Assembly: GCA_014529385.2 (NCBI GenBank)
Contig: CM043944.1
Coordinates: 167,781,740 to 167,845,739 of the forward strand
Source: Adiantum capillus-veneris
Lineage: Eukaryota; Streptophyta; Polypodiopsida; Polypodiales; Pteridaceae
Direction: 5' to 3'
DNA: 64,000 nt
The position numbers were made by a program, and so were the translations under genes. Below the pieces are notes generated by a model that ran no database searches, was not told the origin of the DNA, and saw nothing but the letters and a program-made list of their open reading frames with translations. This document shows, piece by piece, positions 1 to 12,657 of this stretch (the first letter of the stretch is position 1; each line of letters opens with the position of its first letter).

Positions 1-2290
1 GTCGTCGGGGTTCTCGTTTCTAGGACACATGATGTTGATCATAGGTAGATTATAGGTTGCCCTCTATTCTAATGAGAGATCCTCTTGCCTTAGGGCCATA
101 GGGTGTCAATGTACAATCTCAAGATTTTTTCATAGGTATTCCTCTATTCCAAATGATAGATTATATGTTCCTAGGGACATAGGGCTACCAAGGTGCCCAT
201 GTAGGTGCCTTTGAATTGCCTAAATGCTCTTTGAGATATTTTACATTGACACTTAGGCCACACTCTAGCCCTATGACCATAGGGTGCCAATGTATAAGCT
301 CAAGCACCATAGGTTGCCTCATATTTTAATGAGAGATCCTATGGCCCTAGGGCTACCATGGTGCCCATGTTGGTGCCCATGAATTTCCTAAATGCTCTTT
401 GAGAGATTTTACATTGACACATCTGGCCCTATGGCCATATGTTGCCCTCTATTCTGATTAGAGATCCTATGGCCCTAGGTCCATAGGGTGCGAATATATA
501 AGCTCAAGGACCATAGGTTGTTCTCTATTCCAATGAGAGATCCTATGGCCCTAGGGCCATAGAGCTGTCATGGTGCATATTTAGACTCCCTTGAATGAAT
601 TGAATGTTGTCAGAGAGATTTTTCATTGACACCTAGGCCACCCTCTAGCCCTAGGGTCATAGGATGTCCTCTATTCTCATGAGAGATCCAATGGCCCTGG
701 GGCCATAGGATGCCAATGTAGAAGCTTAAGGGCCATAGGTTGCCCTCTATTGTAATGAGAGATCCTATGGCCATAGGGACATACAGATTATATAGTGTCC
801 ATGTAGGTGTTCTTGAATGGCTTAAATGCTCTTTAAAAGATTTTACATTGACACCTAGGCCATTTGCTAGTCCTAGGTCCATAGACTCCTCTCATTTGTA
901 ATGAGAGATCCTATGGCCTTAGAGCCATAGGTTGAAAATATATAAGCTCAAGGGCCATAGATTGCCCTCTATTCCAATCATAGGTCCTATGGTCATAGTG
1001 CGATAGGGCTACCATGGTGCCCATGTAGGTACCCTTGAATGGCCTAAATGATCTTTGAAAGATTTTACATTGACACTTAGGCCACCCTATGCCCCTAGGG
1101 AGATAGGTTGTCCTTTATTTTTATGAGAAATTATATGGCCCTAGGACCATAGGGTGCCAATGTATAATCTCAAGGGCCATAAGCTGGCCTCCATTGTAAT
1201 GAGAGACCCTATGGTCCTAGGGCCGCCATATTGCCAATGTAGCTGCTCTTGAATGGCCTAGATTCCCTTTTATATTGACACCTAGGCCAATCTATGACCA
1301 TGGGTCCATAGGTTACTCTCTATTTTGATGAGAGATCCTATGGCATTAGGGCCATATGGTACCAATGTATAAGCTCATGGACCATAGGTTTCCCTCTCTT
1401 CCAATGAGAGATCCTATGGCATTAGGACCTATGGTACCATATGGAATTAGGTCCATAGGTTTCCCTCTCTTTCAATGAGAGATCCTATAGCCCAAGGGAC
1501 ATAGAGGTGACATGGTGCCCATGTAGGTGCCCTTGAATGGCCTAAATACTCTTTGAAAGATTTTACATTGACTCCTAAGCCACCCTGTGTCCCTAGGGCC
1601 ATAGGTTTCCCTCTATTCTAATGAGAGATCATATGGTCTTAGGGTCATAGTGTGCCGATGTATAAGCTCGAGGACCATAGGTTACCCTCTATTGTAATGA
1701 GAGATCCTATGGCCTTAGGACAATAGGATCAAGGGCCATAGGTTTTCCTCTATTATAATGAGAGATTATATGATCCTAGGGCCTTATGGTGCCAATGTAC
1801 AATCTCAATGGCCATAATTTTCCCTCTATTAAAATGAGATATCATATGGCCCTAGGGCTGCCATGGTGACCATGCAGGCACACTAGAATGTCCCAAATGA
1901 TTTTGACACCTAGGCCAACCTCTAGACCAAGGACCATAGGGTGCCCTCTATTCTCATGAGAGATCATTGGCCCTAGGTCCATAGGGTGGCAATGTATAAG
2001 CTCAAGGACCATAGGTTGTCGTGTATTGGAATGAGAGATCATATGACCCTAGAGCCATAGGGCTCAAGTGCATTGGGTTTCCCTCTTTTCAAAAGAGAGA
2101 TCATATGGCCCTAGGGCCATAGGGTGCCAATGCATAAGGTCAATGGCCATAGGCTTCCCTTTGTTCCAATGAGAGATCATATGGCCCTAGGGCCATTGGG
2201 CTACATGGTGCCCATGTAGATGCCTTTGAATGGCCTAAAGAAAAAAGTTTTTAGATTGATACCTTTTGTTTTTGGGGACACATGATGTTA
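1..2290. repeat. Palindromic-core satellite, block A (best preserved)
   Basis: This is a tandem array of two alternating module types. One module, about 70-75 bp, reads roughly 'CCCTCTATTCYAATGAGAG' then 'ATCCTATGGCCCTAGGGCC' and 'GCCAATGTATAAGCTCAAG'. The other, about 95 bp, holds 'GTGCCCATGTAGGTGCCC', 'TTGAATGGCCTAAATGCTC' and 'TTTTACATTGACACCTAGG'. The longer module recurs near 198, 359, 572, 798, 1016, 1230, 1514, 1869 and 2205, so spacing varies from about 160 to 355 bp as different numbers of short modules intervene. Almost every module carries the palindrome TATGGCCCTAGGGCCATA or a one- or two-base variant; a perfect copy sits at 2104-2121. Short open frames here are by-products of the repeat and I call no gene. 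Confidence 0.9.
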
Positions 2291-2965
2291 ATCATAGGTT
2301 TGTCTAAGAGTTTGAAAGAGATTATAATACACCTTTTCATGGCCTTATGGCTATGTGGATTTTTTATACGTATACAATGGATATAACCTTATATCCTTAT
2401 ATCTATAGGATGTATCTCTATATTTGCACCATATGGCCCAAGGGCTAGAGGCTTAGGGAGGTTTTAGGGCCATTGAGATAGGGTTTTTTGTAGGTATAAT
2501 ACAGAGAGGACTCTATAACCTTAGGATTGTAGTAGATTAATTTTTGCATGTGTCACCCTATGTACCTAAAGCCATAGGACATGTACGGAGTACTCTACAA
2601 CCTAAGGTAATTTTTGTAGGTATAAAATAGAGATAACTCTATAACCTCAACATTGTGGGGTACTTTTTGCTTGTAGCACCCTATGACCCTAAGGCCATAG
2701 GTGTTCTTTGCATGCACCATTGTATGGCATTAGGTCCATAGGGAATTTATGAAGTATTTTATGCATAAAGAGAAATACTATATAGCCTTTGGGCCTTATG
2801 ATATACTTTAGTGAAAGAACTCTTTTGCCTATTTACTTAGCATTATGTAGATCCTTAAGAAAAAGGGTGTCTTCTATGTTTGTTAGAGCCTTATTTCCCT
2901 AAGGCCATAGGGTAGCCAAGGTGCCCATTAAGAGAATAATGTAATATATCTGTCTGAAGAATAAC
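2291..2965. repeat. Degenerate satellite, tail of block A
   Basis: The same vocabulary persists (CCTAAGGCCATAGG, 'CCTATGACCCTAAGG') but modules are shorter, AT-richer and out of register. A phrase with 'GTAGGTATAA' and 'CTCTATAACCT' repeats near 2485 and 2610. I see no coding signal. It reads as an older or more diverged part of the array. Confidence 0.7.
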
Positions 2966-5870
2966 CAATGGCTGTAAGGTCCTCCTCTTAGCCTTACTCT
3001 TGCTGAAGTATCTAAGCCGTTGACTTTCCGAATACGATCGAGTAAAGCACCCTAGCTACCCACGAGATGCTTTTGGTTTTAACCATGGGAACATGGATAT
3101 AATCAATGCAAAGCTATCCATGAGACACTTTTGGTTATCACCGTGGGAACGTGGATATACCAATGCATGGGATATTAGTTTTATCTCAATAAAATATAAA
3201 TGTGCATAAGAAAACAAAGAAAGAATAGGGTAACGTGAAAAAGTAACTTGTTGAAGAAAAAAATCCACTAGTTGAAAGTAGCTTGTTGAAGAAGCCACTT
3301 GTAGAAAAAGTAGCTTCATGCATAAGCCACTTGTAGGAAATTAGCTTCTTGCATAAGTAGCTTGTTGGAGAAGCTTTGAGAAGGAAGAAAGCATATCAAA
3401 ATATGTAAAGTAACTTATCACGATAAGTTAAAGGCCTTATCAAATTAAACTTAAATGGAGGCCTTCCCTCTCATTAAACACTTCTCCTCTTCACTTCGCT
3501 ACATTTTGCTATGCTTCACTTCACTTCATTTCTCTACACATTTTGATAGTGCAAGCTTGATAGTGAGCATGAAAATCCAATGATAATCCTCCTTCACACA
3601 CACACCTACACATCCCTCTCTCCTCAAGAGAAGCCATAACCATAATCCAAATTACCATTACTCTCTTCACCTTGTCTCTCTTAACCTACAAGCTTTCCAT
3701 AGCTTGAATTTTCTTAATCTCTTCTATTCCCATAGCCAAATTGGTGGTTTTCAAGCAAAGGGGAGCGGAAGAGATCCGTCCACGTCAATACACTTGCCGT
3801 TACTCTTCCAAAGCAAGGAGAAGACCCGACGATCTACACATTAAGGTTCCGAAACCTTAAGCCTCTTTAAGACACTTGATTAATCCTCTCCATGGTATTA
3901 AAGGTACGCCTAAATCCCTTTCTAGAGAATAATTTGTTAATCATTCATACACTATTACATGCATATTTTACGATACACTAGCAAGTCCACTCTTAGGAGC
4001 TTAGCCATTTTTACACTACCATGCATAGAAGGGTTTTACTCGTGCATAAGCACTCAAAGGAAGTTTTGATTAGTTGCCCAAGTTGTAAGTTGGTGCGTTT
4101 CGAATGTTTTGTGTGTACCACGCATAGATCACACCAAAGCAAAAACTTATTATAGAAAGCATATGCATTGTTCATTTCAAGTTTGTCTGCTTTCAAGTTT
4201 GTTTTGCAAGTTCGAAGGGGGGAGTAAGGGGATAGCTTCACAGATGTCGTGACCGTGTTGCTTGAACATAAAACTCCCAAGGCTTCCATGGAGATGTCCC
4301 ATGGATGGCACATGATGAAAAGGGACCAAAATGGGATTCATCGAAGTCGGGGACAACTTGAAACTTACGTAGAGACAAAACCTTAAACTTCCATGAGATT
4401 CGTTGTTTTCTTAAGGTCTTGTTTGAATATAAAAATTAAAAGGAATTAGGAATTAAGGGTTTATAACTCAAGGAGCTTAATTTAAAATTTTAAACTAGGA
4501 TTAAAAACTTTACCGAGAAGATTGACGTGGATAGCCCTAGCATAACACAGCGATTTAAGTGTGAACTTGTCTTCATATTTGGAAAAAGGCCGACGCAGGT
4601 GTTTACCTGTGGGATACAATGGGGAATGGTCCTTTTCAGCTAGGACTGATAACCGTTGGTCTATATTTGAGCTCAAGGTTCATTCATTGCCCTAGAAATG
4701 CGATTGAATGGGAGTGTGTCGCGGTCGGGTGGATGTGACCCGCGGATGCGTCTGGAAATCGGCTTAGTCTAGGTAGGCCTGATGCCGACGGGAAAAGGAG
4801 GAAGGAAAAAGGGTCCATGGAGGGATCATGATAAGGGAGGAAGATGTGATTTAATGAAGGAACTCTTCAAATTGTTTGGGAAAAGGGAACCTTGGAAAGG
4901 CTAGGAACCTAAATGGGCTATTCCGTAATTGTCCTCATCAGCCTGACCTTTGCTCTTCTTCTCGGGATTATTGATTTAAAAGGAACCTAAAGGAGATTAT
5001 GTTTGAAGCCTTTCCCACATAAGATAAAGAAAAATAAGAATTGGAATCTGTGTAAAGGTGCCGCCTTCTTACGTGGCGGAGGAGACAGGATACCCGAGTC
5101 CTGGGACGAGGATTGGGATATGCCTAGAGAAGTATATGTGATTGCCTGAGAGATAACTAGATAATCTTACTAATACTAAAGGAAAAAGGAAGTGAAAATA
5201 TCCTATAAAGGAAAAGGTGGGAACGACCTAATAAATGCACATTTGTAAGGGTATGCAACCATTTGCATGTTGCTTTCAAATGCTTGAAATGTATTTTTGG
5301 TTCGCCATGATTGGAATACTATTTTCTAGTATCATAGTACTACCTTGTGAAGGTGCATTTATCAAACGATTTGGTAAGTGGACGGATTCCGGAGGGTTAA
5401 TTGTTGGCCGGAAAGTTGAACCCAATTTTATGTTGTCTTAACAATTAAGTCCAGAGCGGGGAAAAAAAGAGATTCCGATCTACAAAGAGGGAACAACTTG
5501 GGATCGAGGGATTCGTGTAGATTATATAATACACTCACCTGAGGGGAACGCATTGATGGCTGTGCTCGATCCTAACCGAGAAAAAAGCGTCAATGACCTT
5601 GAACCAAGGGTGAATTAGAGAACTCCCACCAGTTGACCCTGGAAGGTTGAGTTCCAAGTTAGTCTGATGACTTCGATTGGTAAGTTTGATCGGTAAGAAA
5701 ATGTTCTTCACTCCCTTGAGTTGGCATCAAAGAGCAGGAGGAGTCCTGTCTTGGTGTTGGTCTCAAGTGGTAGGGATGTCGGGGATCACGGTGTATCCAT
5801 GTGGAGGTGGTACATCCGGTGGTCACCGGGCATGGCCCTCACAATGGCCCCAAGGATAATGGATAGACTA
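2966..5870. other. Non-satellite insertion, unidentified
   Basis: The satellite stops near 2965 and resumes near 5871. In between lie a small local duplication (the phrase 'GAGATGCTTTTGGTTTTAAC' near 3064 and a diverged copy near 3122), a stretch of short 'GTAGCTTGTTGAAGAAGC'-like repeats at 3245-3375, a pyrimidine-rich stretch with CACACA at 3480-3720, and a more GC-rich segment at 4680-5860. The size and pyrimidine-rich left part would fit a non-coding LTR element, but I could not find paired LTRs, a primer site or any recognisable protein. Short frames at 4011-4676 and 5235-5859 match no family I know. Confidence 0.4.
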
Positions 5871-7420
5871 GGTGTCCTTCTAGAGCACTTATCTTGACAC
5901 CCCTGGGTCGTGGAACCATAGGGTACCCTCTATATGATTTATGACCATAACATGCTTTGTTTTGAGCCTAAGGAATTGTGGCATTATTTTTATTGATATA
6001 TTGAAACCCTAAGGACCGAGGTCCATAAAGCTTACTCTATATTTCCTGATACAAGGGTGCTGATAATAGGTTTCTAGAAGAAACCCACATTTTACCCTAT
6101 GGCCTAAGAGCCATAGGATTCTCTTTGTAGGTATTTTTAAGACGCTCTAAAAGCCAAAACTATGCTTTTCTATGGAATTAGGACCATAAGAAAAAGATTT
6201 CTTATAGGTATCAAAGGAGAGAGAATTATAGTCCTAAGATTTTAGAATGGTTTATATATGTACCACCCTATATCCATATGGCTATAGGGCCTATACGGAG
6301 TACCTTATAAAGAAACTAGCAACAATTTATAGCATTTGGGCATAGGATACATTCTGCTGATCTCACCACAACCCCTTGATCTTTTTACTCAACATAACAT
6401 AGATCATAGTACCAAAGGGTTCCCTCTATTTTAGTTAGATAGCCCTACGGACTTATGGACATAGGGTGGAAAATGTTCCCTTTAACATCTCAATGTACTA
6501 CAAACAAAAAGTACCCAATAGCTCCAAGGCTATTGATGACCTAATTATATCTATAAGGGCTCTATATTGGGACCCTATGGCCCAAGGGCAATAGGGTGCC
6601 CTTTGTATGGTTTTATGATCATAGCATGGTATGCTTTGATATAAGGGTGTTGATAATAGATTCTAGAAGAAACCCACATTTTACGCTATGGCCTAAGGTC
6701 CATAGGATGCTCTTTGTAGATATTTTTAAGACTGTGTGAAAGTCAAAACTATGCCTCTCTATGGAATTAGGACCATAAGAAGAGGATTTCTTATAGGGAT
6801 AAAAAGAGAGATAATTATAGTCCTAAGATTGTAGAATGATTTATATATACCACCCTCTAGACCTATGTCTATAGGGACTATATGGAGTAACTTATAGAAA
6901 AAATGGAAGCAATCTATAGGCTTTAGACATAGGATACATTTTAATGATCTCGTCACGACCCCTTGATCTTTTTACTCAACATAACAGAGATCATAGTGCC
7001 AAAGGGTTACCTCTATGTTAGTTAGACAACCCTATGGACTTATGGCCATAGGGTGGCAAAGGTGCCCTATGCTTTAACATCTTCATGTACTACAAACAAA
7101 GAGTACTCAATGGCCCCAAGTCCTAAATGTATCTATAGGGGATCTATATTGGAACCCTATGGACCAAGGGCAATAGGGTGCCCTTTGTATGGTTTGACCA
7201 TAGCATAGTATGCTTTGAGCATAAGAGTCTGTAGTGTTACATAGATCCTATTTATCTTGGCTTCTTAAGTTTCACTTGGACCATCATAGAAGACACCCAA
7301 ATAAGCTAAAAACATGTGACTCTCTTGGTACGCATCTTCAAGACTACATAAAAAAATAAACTATGCCACCCTTATGGCCTCAAGACCATAGGGTCATTTG
7401 CAAGTGTAGATTATAAAAGG
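5871..7420. repeat. Degenerate satellite, block B, with a direct duplication
   Basis: Satellite words (CCTATGGCCTAAGAGCCATAGG-like, 'ATAGGGTGCCCT') return in diverged form. A unit starting near 6048 ('GGGTGCTGATAATAGG', 'AAGAAACCCACATTTTA', 'AACCCCTTGATCTTTTTAC') is repeated in order from near 6638, giving a direct duplication with a period of about 585-590 bp. A partial third copy starts near 7177 ('GGGTGCCCTTTGTATGG'). No gene is supported. Confidence 0.75.
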
Positions 7421-8380
7421 AATTTGAAATTTTACAATAACCGATGTCCTTATGGAAAGAGAAAAGTACAAATAATCCTAACAATAGCTTTTAAAGTGAA
7501 AATGGGAGCATTGAAAAGAGAATCAACAATAGCTTTATAGGTGCTCATTTTAATCGATCAATAGATTTACAAGTCTTCAATTTCATGATTTTCTTGATTT
7601 TCAAGCCACATGATCACAAAGAATTCTTTTATATATATTAAATTCAATAACACATTTACTTTTCTTAATGTTTCTAATAACCTTGTATGTAAATTTGGTT
7701 GTCTGACAAAATCTTCAAAAATACAGGATGTTGGAAGTTTTAAAAGAATTGAGAGGGTGGCATGTCTTTAATATGTTAGAAAAACATGCTCAAGAAACTA
7801 ATCAAGGTAACAAAACACAAAAGGAAGATTTTCAAACGTGCAAACACATATACAAAGTTCATTAATATGTCTAAGCTTTGCACTTCAATGCATTTGGTTG
7901 TCTTTGATCTAACCACTAAATATACAATCCACTTTACAAACTTAAACAATAGTCATACATTATACAATCATTTCTTTGCAATAAACCTTGATACAATGTT
8001 CCCATTGCTACATGAAAATGTAAAAAATTGTACTAGTCATAGCTTCCCTCTATTAAAAGATATCCATTTCAATTCGATTATAAATCAACTATTCACACTC
8101 TTATTTTGCAATTTTCAAGACTAAAAGATTTTGTATTGTTTATGCCTTATTATTTTCTCAATAGAATATGAAACCTTAATCACAAGCTAGGGAATCTATG
8201 TCCCTATTGTATATAACCCTATGATTCCAAGTCAATAAGTTGGAATATCTTCTCCCATATATTCTTCCATAAGTTTGGTCTAGAATCCACACATTATGAC
8301 CCTAAGATCTTCAACAAGATAGTAAGGTCAAAGGAAAATGTTTTTGAGACACTTAAAGAGTCAGTTTAGGTGACAAAGAA
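7421..8380. other. AT-rich spacer with no recognisable content
   Basis: This stretch has no satellite words and no recognisable protein. A 112-codon frame at 7786-8124 is AT-rich and composed of common codons without a domain. I see nothing further that I can support. Confidence 0.5.
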
Positions 8381-8780
8381 TAACCACCCTATGGCTTGTC
8401 ATGTGATATTTTATAAGATGCGTCCATAGAGAGCTAAGTGATTTGCATCCATAGGTCATTTAAGTGACCCTCTAGAGATTCTATATCATCACTCTATGGC
8501 CCTAAGGCCTTAGGGTATCCCAAATGCTCTTGGATAGCTTATGTGTCCTTCTACAGATTCTATGTTGACACCCTATGACCCTATGGCCCTAAAACTGTAG
8601 GGTAGCCAAATGCTTATGTGCCCTTCTAGAGATTCTATGTTATCACCCTTTGGCCATAAGGTTGTAGGGTAGCCCAAATTCTTTTGGGGGATCCTATGGC
8701 CCTAGAGCCATAGGGTGCCATGTCTACAAAGAACTCTATGATCCTCAAGTCATAGGGTGTTTTGACCAAACCTCTAGCTT
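8381..8780. repeat. Satellite, block C
   Basis: Satellite modules reappear in the same orientation. 'CTATGGCCCTAAGGCCTTAG' is near 8493, 'ATCCTATGGCCCTAGAGCCA' near 8690, and the 'AGATTCTATGTTGACACCC' variant of the longer module near 8557 and 8630. The block is diverged compared with block A. Confidence 0.75.
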
Positions 8781-9096
8781 TATCTGACTCACTATAAATG
8801 AGCTATAATAAACACCATATGATCACTTAACTTTAAAGTATTACATAATATATATATATAGGATACTATTTTCCATAATATACCCATATGATATCATACA
8901 TTTCAGTTTAATTCATTTATTGTGAAAAACCACAAACTCACAAGTTCACATTTTTTCAAAGAAAACAAATTGAGAAAAAAACGAACTAAACATCAATGTT
9001 GTGAACATCATGGGTGGATTTGAGATGGGACAATTAAAATTAAATGATAAAATTAATAATCTAAATATCAATGATGCAATATCATGGGTGGCTAGC
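8781..9096. other. AT-rich spacer
   Basis: AT-rich sequence with a short (TA)n run near 8848-8862. A phrase 'AATATCATGGGTGG' near 9078 repeats 'AACATCATGGGTGG' near 9004. No gene is seen. Confidence 0.4.
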
Positions 9097-11295
9097 TTAA
9101 TCTATTTCATGTAGACTTTTTAGAATGGCATCAGTACTTTTATTTAATGGTTCTTCAGTTTTTTCTTCCTCCGACTCCTTGGCATTGACTTTCTCTTTAA
9201 TTTTCACACTTGCTGATCTTCTAAGATCAAGGTCTTCATCCACTATGGAATGGAAAAGAGCTTCCAATTTCATCATTGGATCACTAGTACAGGCAATTGA
9301 TATCACCTTTCTATATTGTTGTAGTGTATCTTTAGTCCCATAGCCTAATGAGAAGTTGTCTATTACTTGATCATCTTCTTTAACACAAATGAATTTGATT
9401 GTAGGATGCACAAAAAAAGCTTTTGCCATGGTCGCAACATCATACTTCTCATCATTGATGCAGAGAGTATGCATTGGCTCCAACAGTGACTCTTTAACAC
9501 TCAAGTAGTCATTGTACTAATCACCTTGACTAAAGAATTCTCAAACCCCAAAAACTACTTTGCAAAGAGAACATTTTTGGATGGTCACTAATGCCAGTAA
9601 GGGGCTCAAAGGTAGAACATGCAATTCATACCATCTAGATTTTTCAAAAATTGAGTTCTCTAGAGAAGCAACATGTTGATACTTGACTAAGCCAGCAATT
9701 ACAAACTTTGATGGTTGATATGCTACACATATTCCATCAATTACTTTGCCAAATTGGATAGCACTCCAACCACTAGATGTAAGACTTTTTTTTATTATAT
9801 CTATGATACAACACCAACACAAATTGTAGAGTTATTCTCACTGCGGAGAAACTCAATACCTTCCAAATTCTTTCCATCACACTTGATTGTCCATGGTAAA
9901 ATGAATTGAAAATTAGAAGTGCCATTCTTTTGTGCAATGATCAATTGCACATATCCCATGGTGATCTCCGGAAGTGGCTCAGACTTTATCCTTTGCTTTT
10001 TGTAGCAGAAGATTTAGCAATTGAGTACAGCTCGTGAAGAGAGATTTGTAGATCTCATCCATAGTGTTATAATGAGACTTACATGCTTCCCATGAAGTAA
10101 CTACTATTGTTGATGGATCTAGATCTTTAAACACCATCAAAATTTGAGGCACAAAAACCTTTGTCTGTTTTAAGTTCATTGCACATGTAGTAAGGTCAAG
10201 CATGGCCACTTGATGTGGTTGCTTCACTAAGTAGATCTTCTCTTCTATCAGCTCCTGCTATAACAACTTTATATCATTATCTTCTAAACCATTTAGGCAT
10301 CTAGAGGTTGTTATGCTTGGTTGTCACCCATGATCAGCTGATGTCTGATGCTTCTCAAAGATGTTTATCCATTGGTTGTAGATTTTGTCATTGTATATGA
10401 CCATGTGTGCTTCTTTGTTGGAAAATGATTTATGGTTGAACGTGATGTTTGCCATATACACAAAGGCCTACAAAATAAATACAAGGAAATTAAATTTATT
10501 TCAAGACATGATTGTAACAAAAATGAGCATAGGAAAGTGGAACTTACGTCCCAAGGTGCTCAACTCGGATGACCAACAGGAACTCCTGCCTTGGATTTTG
10601 TTGGTTTAGAATACTCAAGCCACTAACCATGGCCATGCTTCAAGACCTCCACATAAGGCTGGTTCTTCATTGCTATTATTCTCTCTACATTCTCCAGTTT
10701 GTATATTCAAACAACAACCTCTTTGGGAGCATCTATCACTATCCTTGCGGTTATAAACTTATAGAACTCTTTCCTAGAAGTGTACTTAATGCTCTTGTTA
10801 TGGAAGAAATCTCTAGCCGCTATGACAGAATGTTGACTAGAGAGAATCCAATAGTGGTATGTTGCTAGCTTTTCTCCATACACTTCAGCTATTTATAAAG
10901 ACATTTTTGTAATTGGATTATATGGCATCAAGTCTCCTGCATTGGAGACTAGCCTAGAGTGCCCTGCAAACTGCTTCGAAAGATATTTCACATACACATC
11001 TAGCAATGGTCTGCATTTGTATCTATCTGGTGCAAGGATGCATTTGGCCAACTGGGATCAATTGTGTAAATTGTACACCAAATTTAAACTAATGTGTAAT
11101 TCCAAAGTATCCATCTAGCCCACTCTTAGAAGTTTTGGCAACTTCTTTATCAATATCTTTTTCTTTGGACAATATAATAGGGTCCATCACAGCTAAGGAG
11201 ACTGAGTCCACAACCACTACCATTGAGGGGGTTTCAATTGTGGGGGTTGCAAGTCCAATAGTATCTCCTACTTCTTGATGTTGAAATATGCAAGT
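9097..11295 (-). pseudogene. Decayed protein-coding gene of unknown family, with an intron
   Basis: Read on the minus strand from about 11,295 to 9,097, one long protein-like reading can be followed in pieces. Phrases include LLDVYVKYLSKQFAGHSRL (near 10,960), HNKSIKYTSRKEFYKFITAR (near 10,790), NITFNHKSFSNKEAHMVIY (near 10,430), LIEEKIYLVKQPHQVAMLDL (near 10,220), GWSAIQFGKVIDGICVAYQP (near 9,740) and the acidic, Lys-rich C-terminus ending at 9,097. Between 10,547 and 10,468 lies an 80-bp segment starting GTAAGT and ending TTTTGTAG; removing it joins the flanking frames in phase, so it looks like a spliceosomal intron. The reading is broken by several in-frame stops (for example TGA at 9538-9540) and by frameshifts, including one near 9,989. 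Many stops could derive from CGA, CAG or CAA by C-to-T change. I do not recognise the family. It could be a host gene or an unusual transposon ORF. Minus-strand pieces at 12,658-12,850 and 15,490-15,784 might belong to the same gene, but I cannot show it. Confidence 0.55.
10468..10547 (-). other. Probable 80-bp spliceosomal intron in the unknown gene remnant
   Basis: On the minus strand the segment begins GTAAGTTCC and ends in a T-rich tract followed by TTTTGTAG. The upstream exon reads APWD and the downstream exon continues AFVYMANITF in the same frame, phase 0. The interior is AT-rich and lacks the codon flavour of the flanks. Confidence 0.55.
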
Positions 11296-12525
11296 TCACA
11301 TCATCTCTACTACACGTGTGAATGAGGGGTAAGGATAAAGGCATGATGGAAGTGAGTCAACATGGACTCAAGGATGATGTTATGGCATGAGGATACATGT
11401 CCATGGTCATGGATTTTACCCCATCTACACGTGGGAAAAGTCTATAGTAACTACCAAGCAGTCGGGTAGGAAAAGTACCAAAAGCACCTGAAAGTCGGGA
11501 GCAATTTTAGAAGGCCTATAGGCATATTTGTAGGATCGATGTCAACCACCTATACCAATGATCTTGTGGATCAATACAAAGAAAATTTTCTCTACTAAGT
11601 ATGGAATACAATCTGGTTGGAGGGTTTACCCTAATTCCACTCCTACCATTTTTGGTGAAGGTGCCAAGTTGGTTGTTTATAGAGCTGTAGAGTTGTAGAC
11701 TGCAAATAGGAGCTAACATACCAACTTGGGAGTGACCTGCCAAGAGATACAACCATGATCTCTCGGTGAATAAACAAGGAATGTTCTCCTCATCATGAAG
11801 GATCTACCTACCAAAGGAATCCCCAAAAGACACTTGGAGAAGTCATCTACAACAACTATAAATAGTGCAGTAGAGAAGGTTACAGTGGTCCGTTTGTACA
11901 CAGTTGTATCGAGGAGTACCGTAGTTCCTAGAGACTAGTATTGGTGCCTATTTCCAAGATGATATTGGGCTAGATCAAGGATGCCACTACAAATTATGCA
12001 GTGAGCTTAGCAAGGTGGTGAAGTGATGCTATTGGGAAGCACACTCACCACCTTAGCATTGGGAAGAAGAAGAGAGAACATAGTGAGAGACATTGTGAGG
12101 CATTAAATCATCTTGTATAGAGTGTTATTAGCTAGAAAAAAAAAACATCATTGTTTACTCGGGACTTTAGCCTCTAGATTAGGTTTGAGGATTAGCCATT
12201 GATTCTCTCAAAAGTACATGTGTTGTGTATCATAGGTACTTTCACAGTACCTATCAATGTACTCCAGAGTACCTTCTACAAACAATAAAAGTCCTTGTCA
12301 AGGTAATCTAGAGTACCTTCTACAGACAGTAAAAAGTACCTTAAAGTACATGCATGTGTACTTTAAGTACTCATATTGTATCCCATGGTAGTTATGTGAT
12401 TAATACAACTTTTCATTACATTATATCATTGTATCTCTCATATTTGTGTTGTGTCCATATCCTCCATCTCTCACATATACCTTGGCACAAAGATCCATCT
12501 CTAGAGTCCCCCTCAGATTTTCACA
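11296..12525 (+). mobile_element. LTR-like segment ending at a degenerate copia primer site
   Basis: The segment holds a TATA-like site 'CAACTATAAATAGTGCAG' near 11,851, a local 44-bp direct repeat containing 'AGAGTACCTTCTACA' (near 12,266 and 12,310), and ends immediately upstream of a sequence resembling the initiator-Met tRNA primer-binding site. That layout (U3, TATA, R-U5, PBS) is what a copia 5' LTR would show. I could not find its partner LTR or define its left end, so this is a tentative call. Confidence 0.35.
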
Positions 12526-12537
12526 TGGTATTAGAGC
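12526..12537 (+). promoter_or_regulatory. Degenerate primer-binding site (tRNA-iMet type)
   Basis: TGGTATTAGAGC differs at one base from the standard copia PBS TGGTATCAGAGC, which is present intact at 54,007. A second, weaker 'CACATGGTATCA' follows 29 bp downstream, within a short local duplication of 'TTTTCACATGGTAT'. Confidence 0.45.
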
Positions 12538-12657
12538 CCACAAATTTTTTCACATGGTATCAAATCTCCCCAATATTTTTCACATTTGAGTCTGTAAGGG
12601 TAAAATTGAAAGGTTTTCTTGGGCCACATTTCTACTATTGTCTCCAATTGAGGGAGT
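12538..12657. other. Short leader-like spacer
   Basis: This lies between the degenerate primer site and the minus-strand fragment that follows. It is not coding in any convincing way. Confidence 0.3.

Noticed and set aside
610-2042. Minus-strand open frames in the satellite (repeating phrases like GHPMVLGLE)
   Set aside because: They are translations of the tandem repeat; the same phrases recur wherever the satellite does and have no start or domain context.
3056-5859. Host gene with promoter in the 3.0-5.9 kb insertion
   Set aside because: Pyrimidine-rich and GC-richer parts look promoter-like, but no reading frame has a domain, and no splice-joined protein could be followed.
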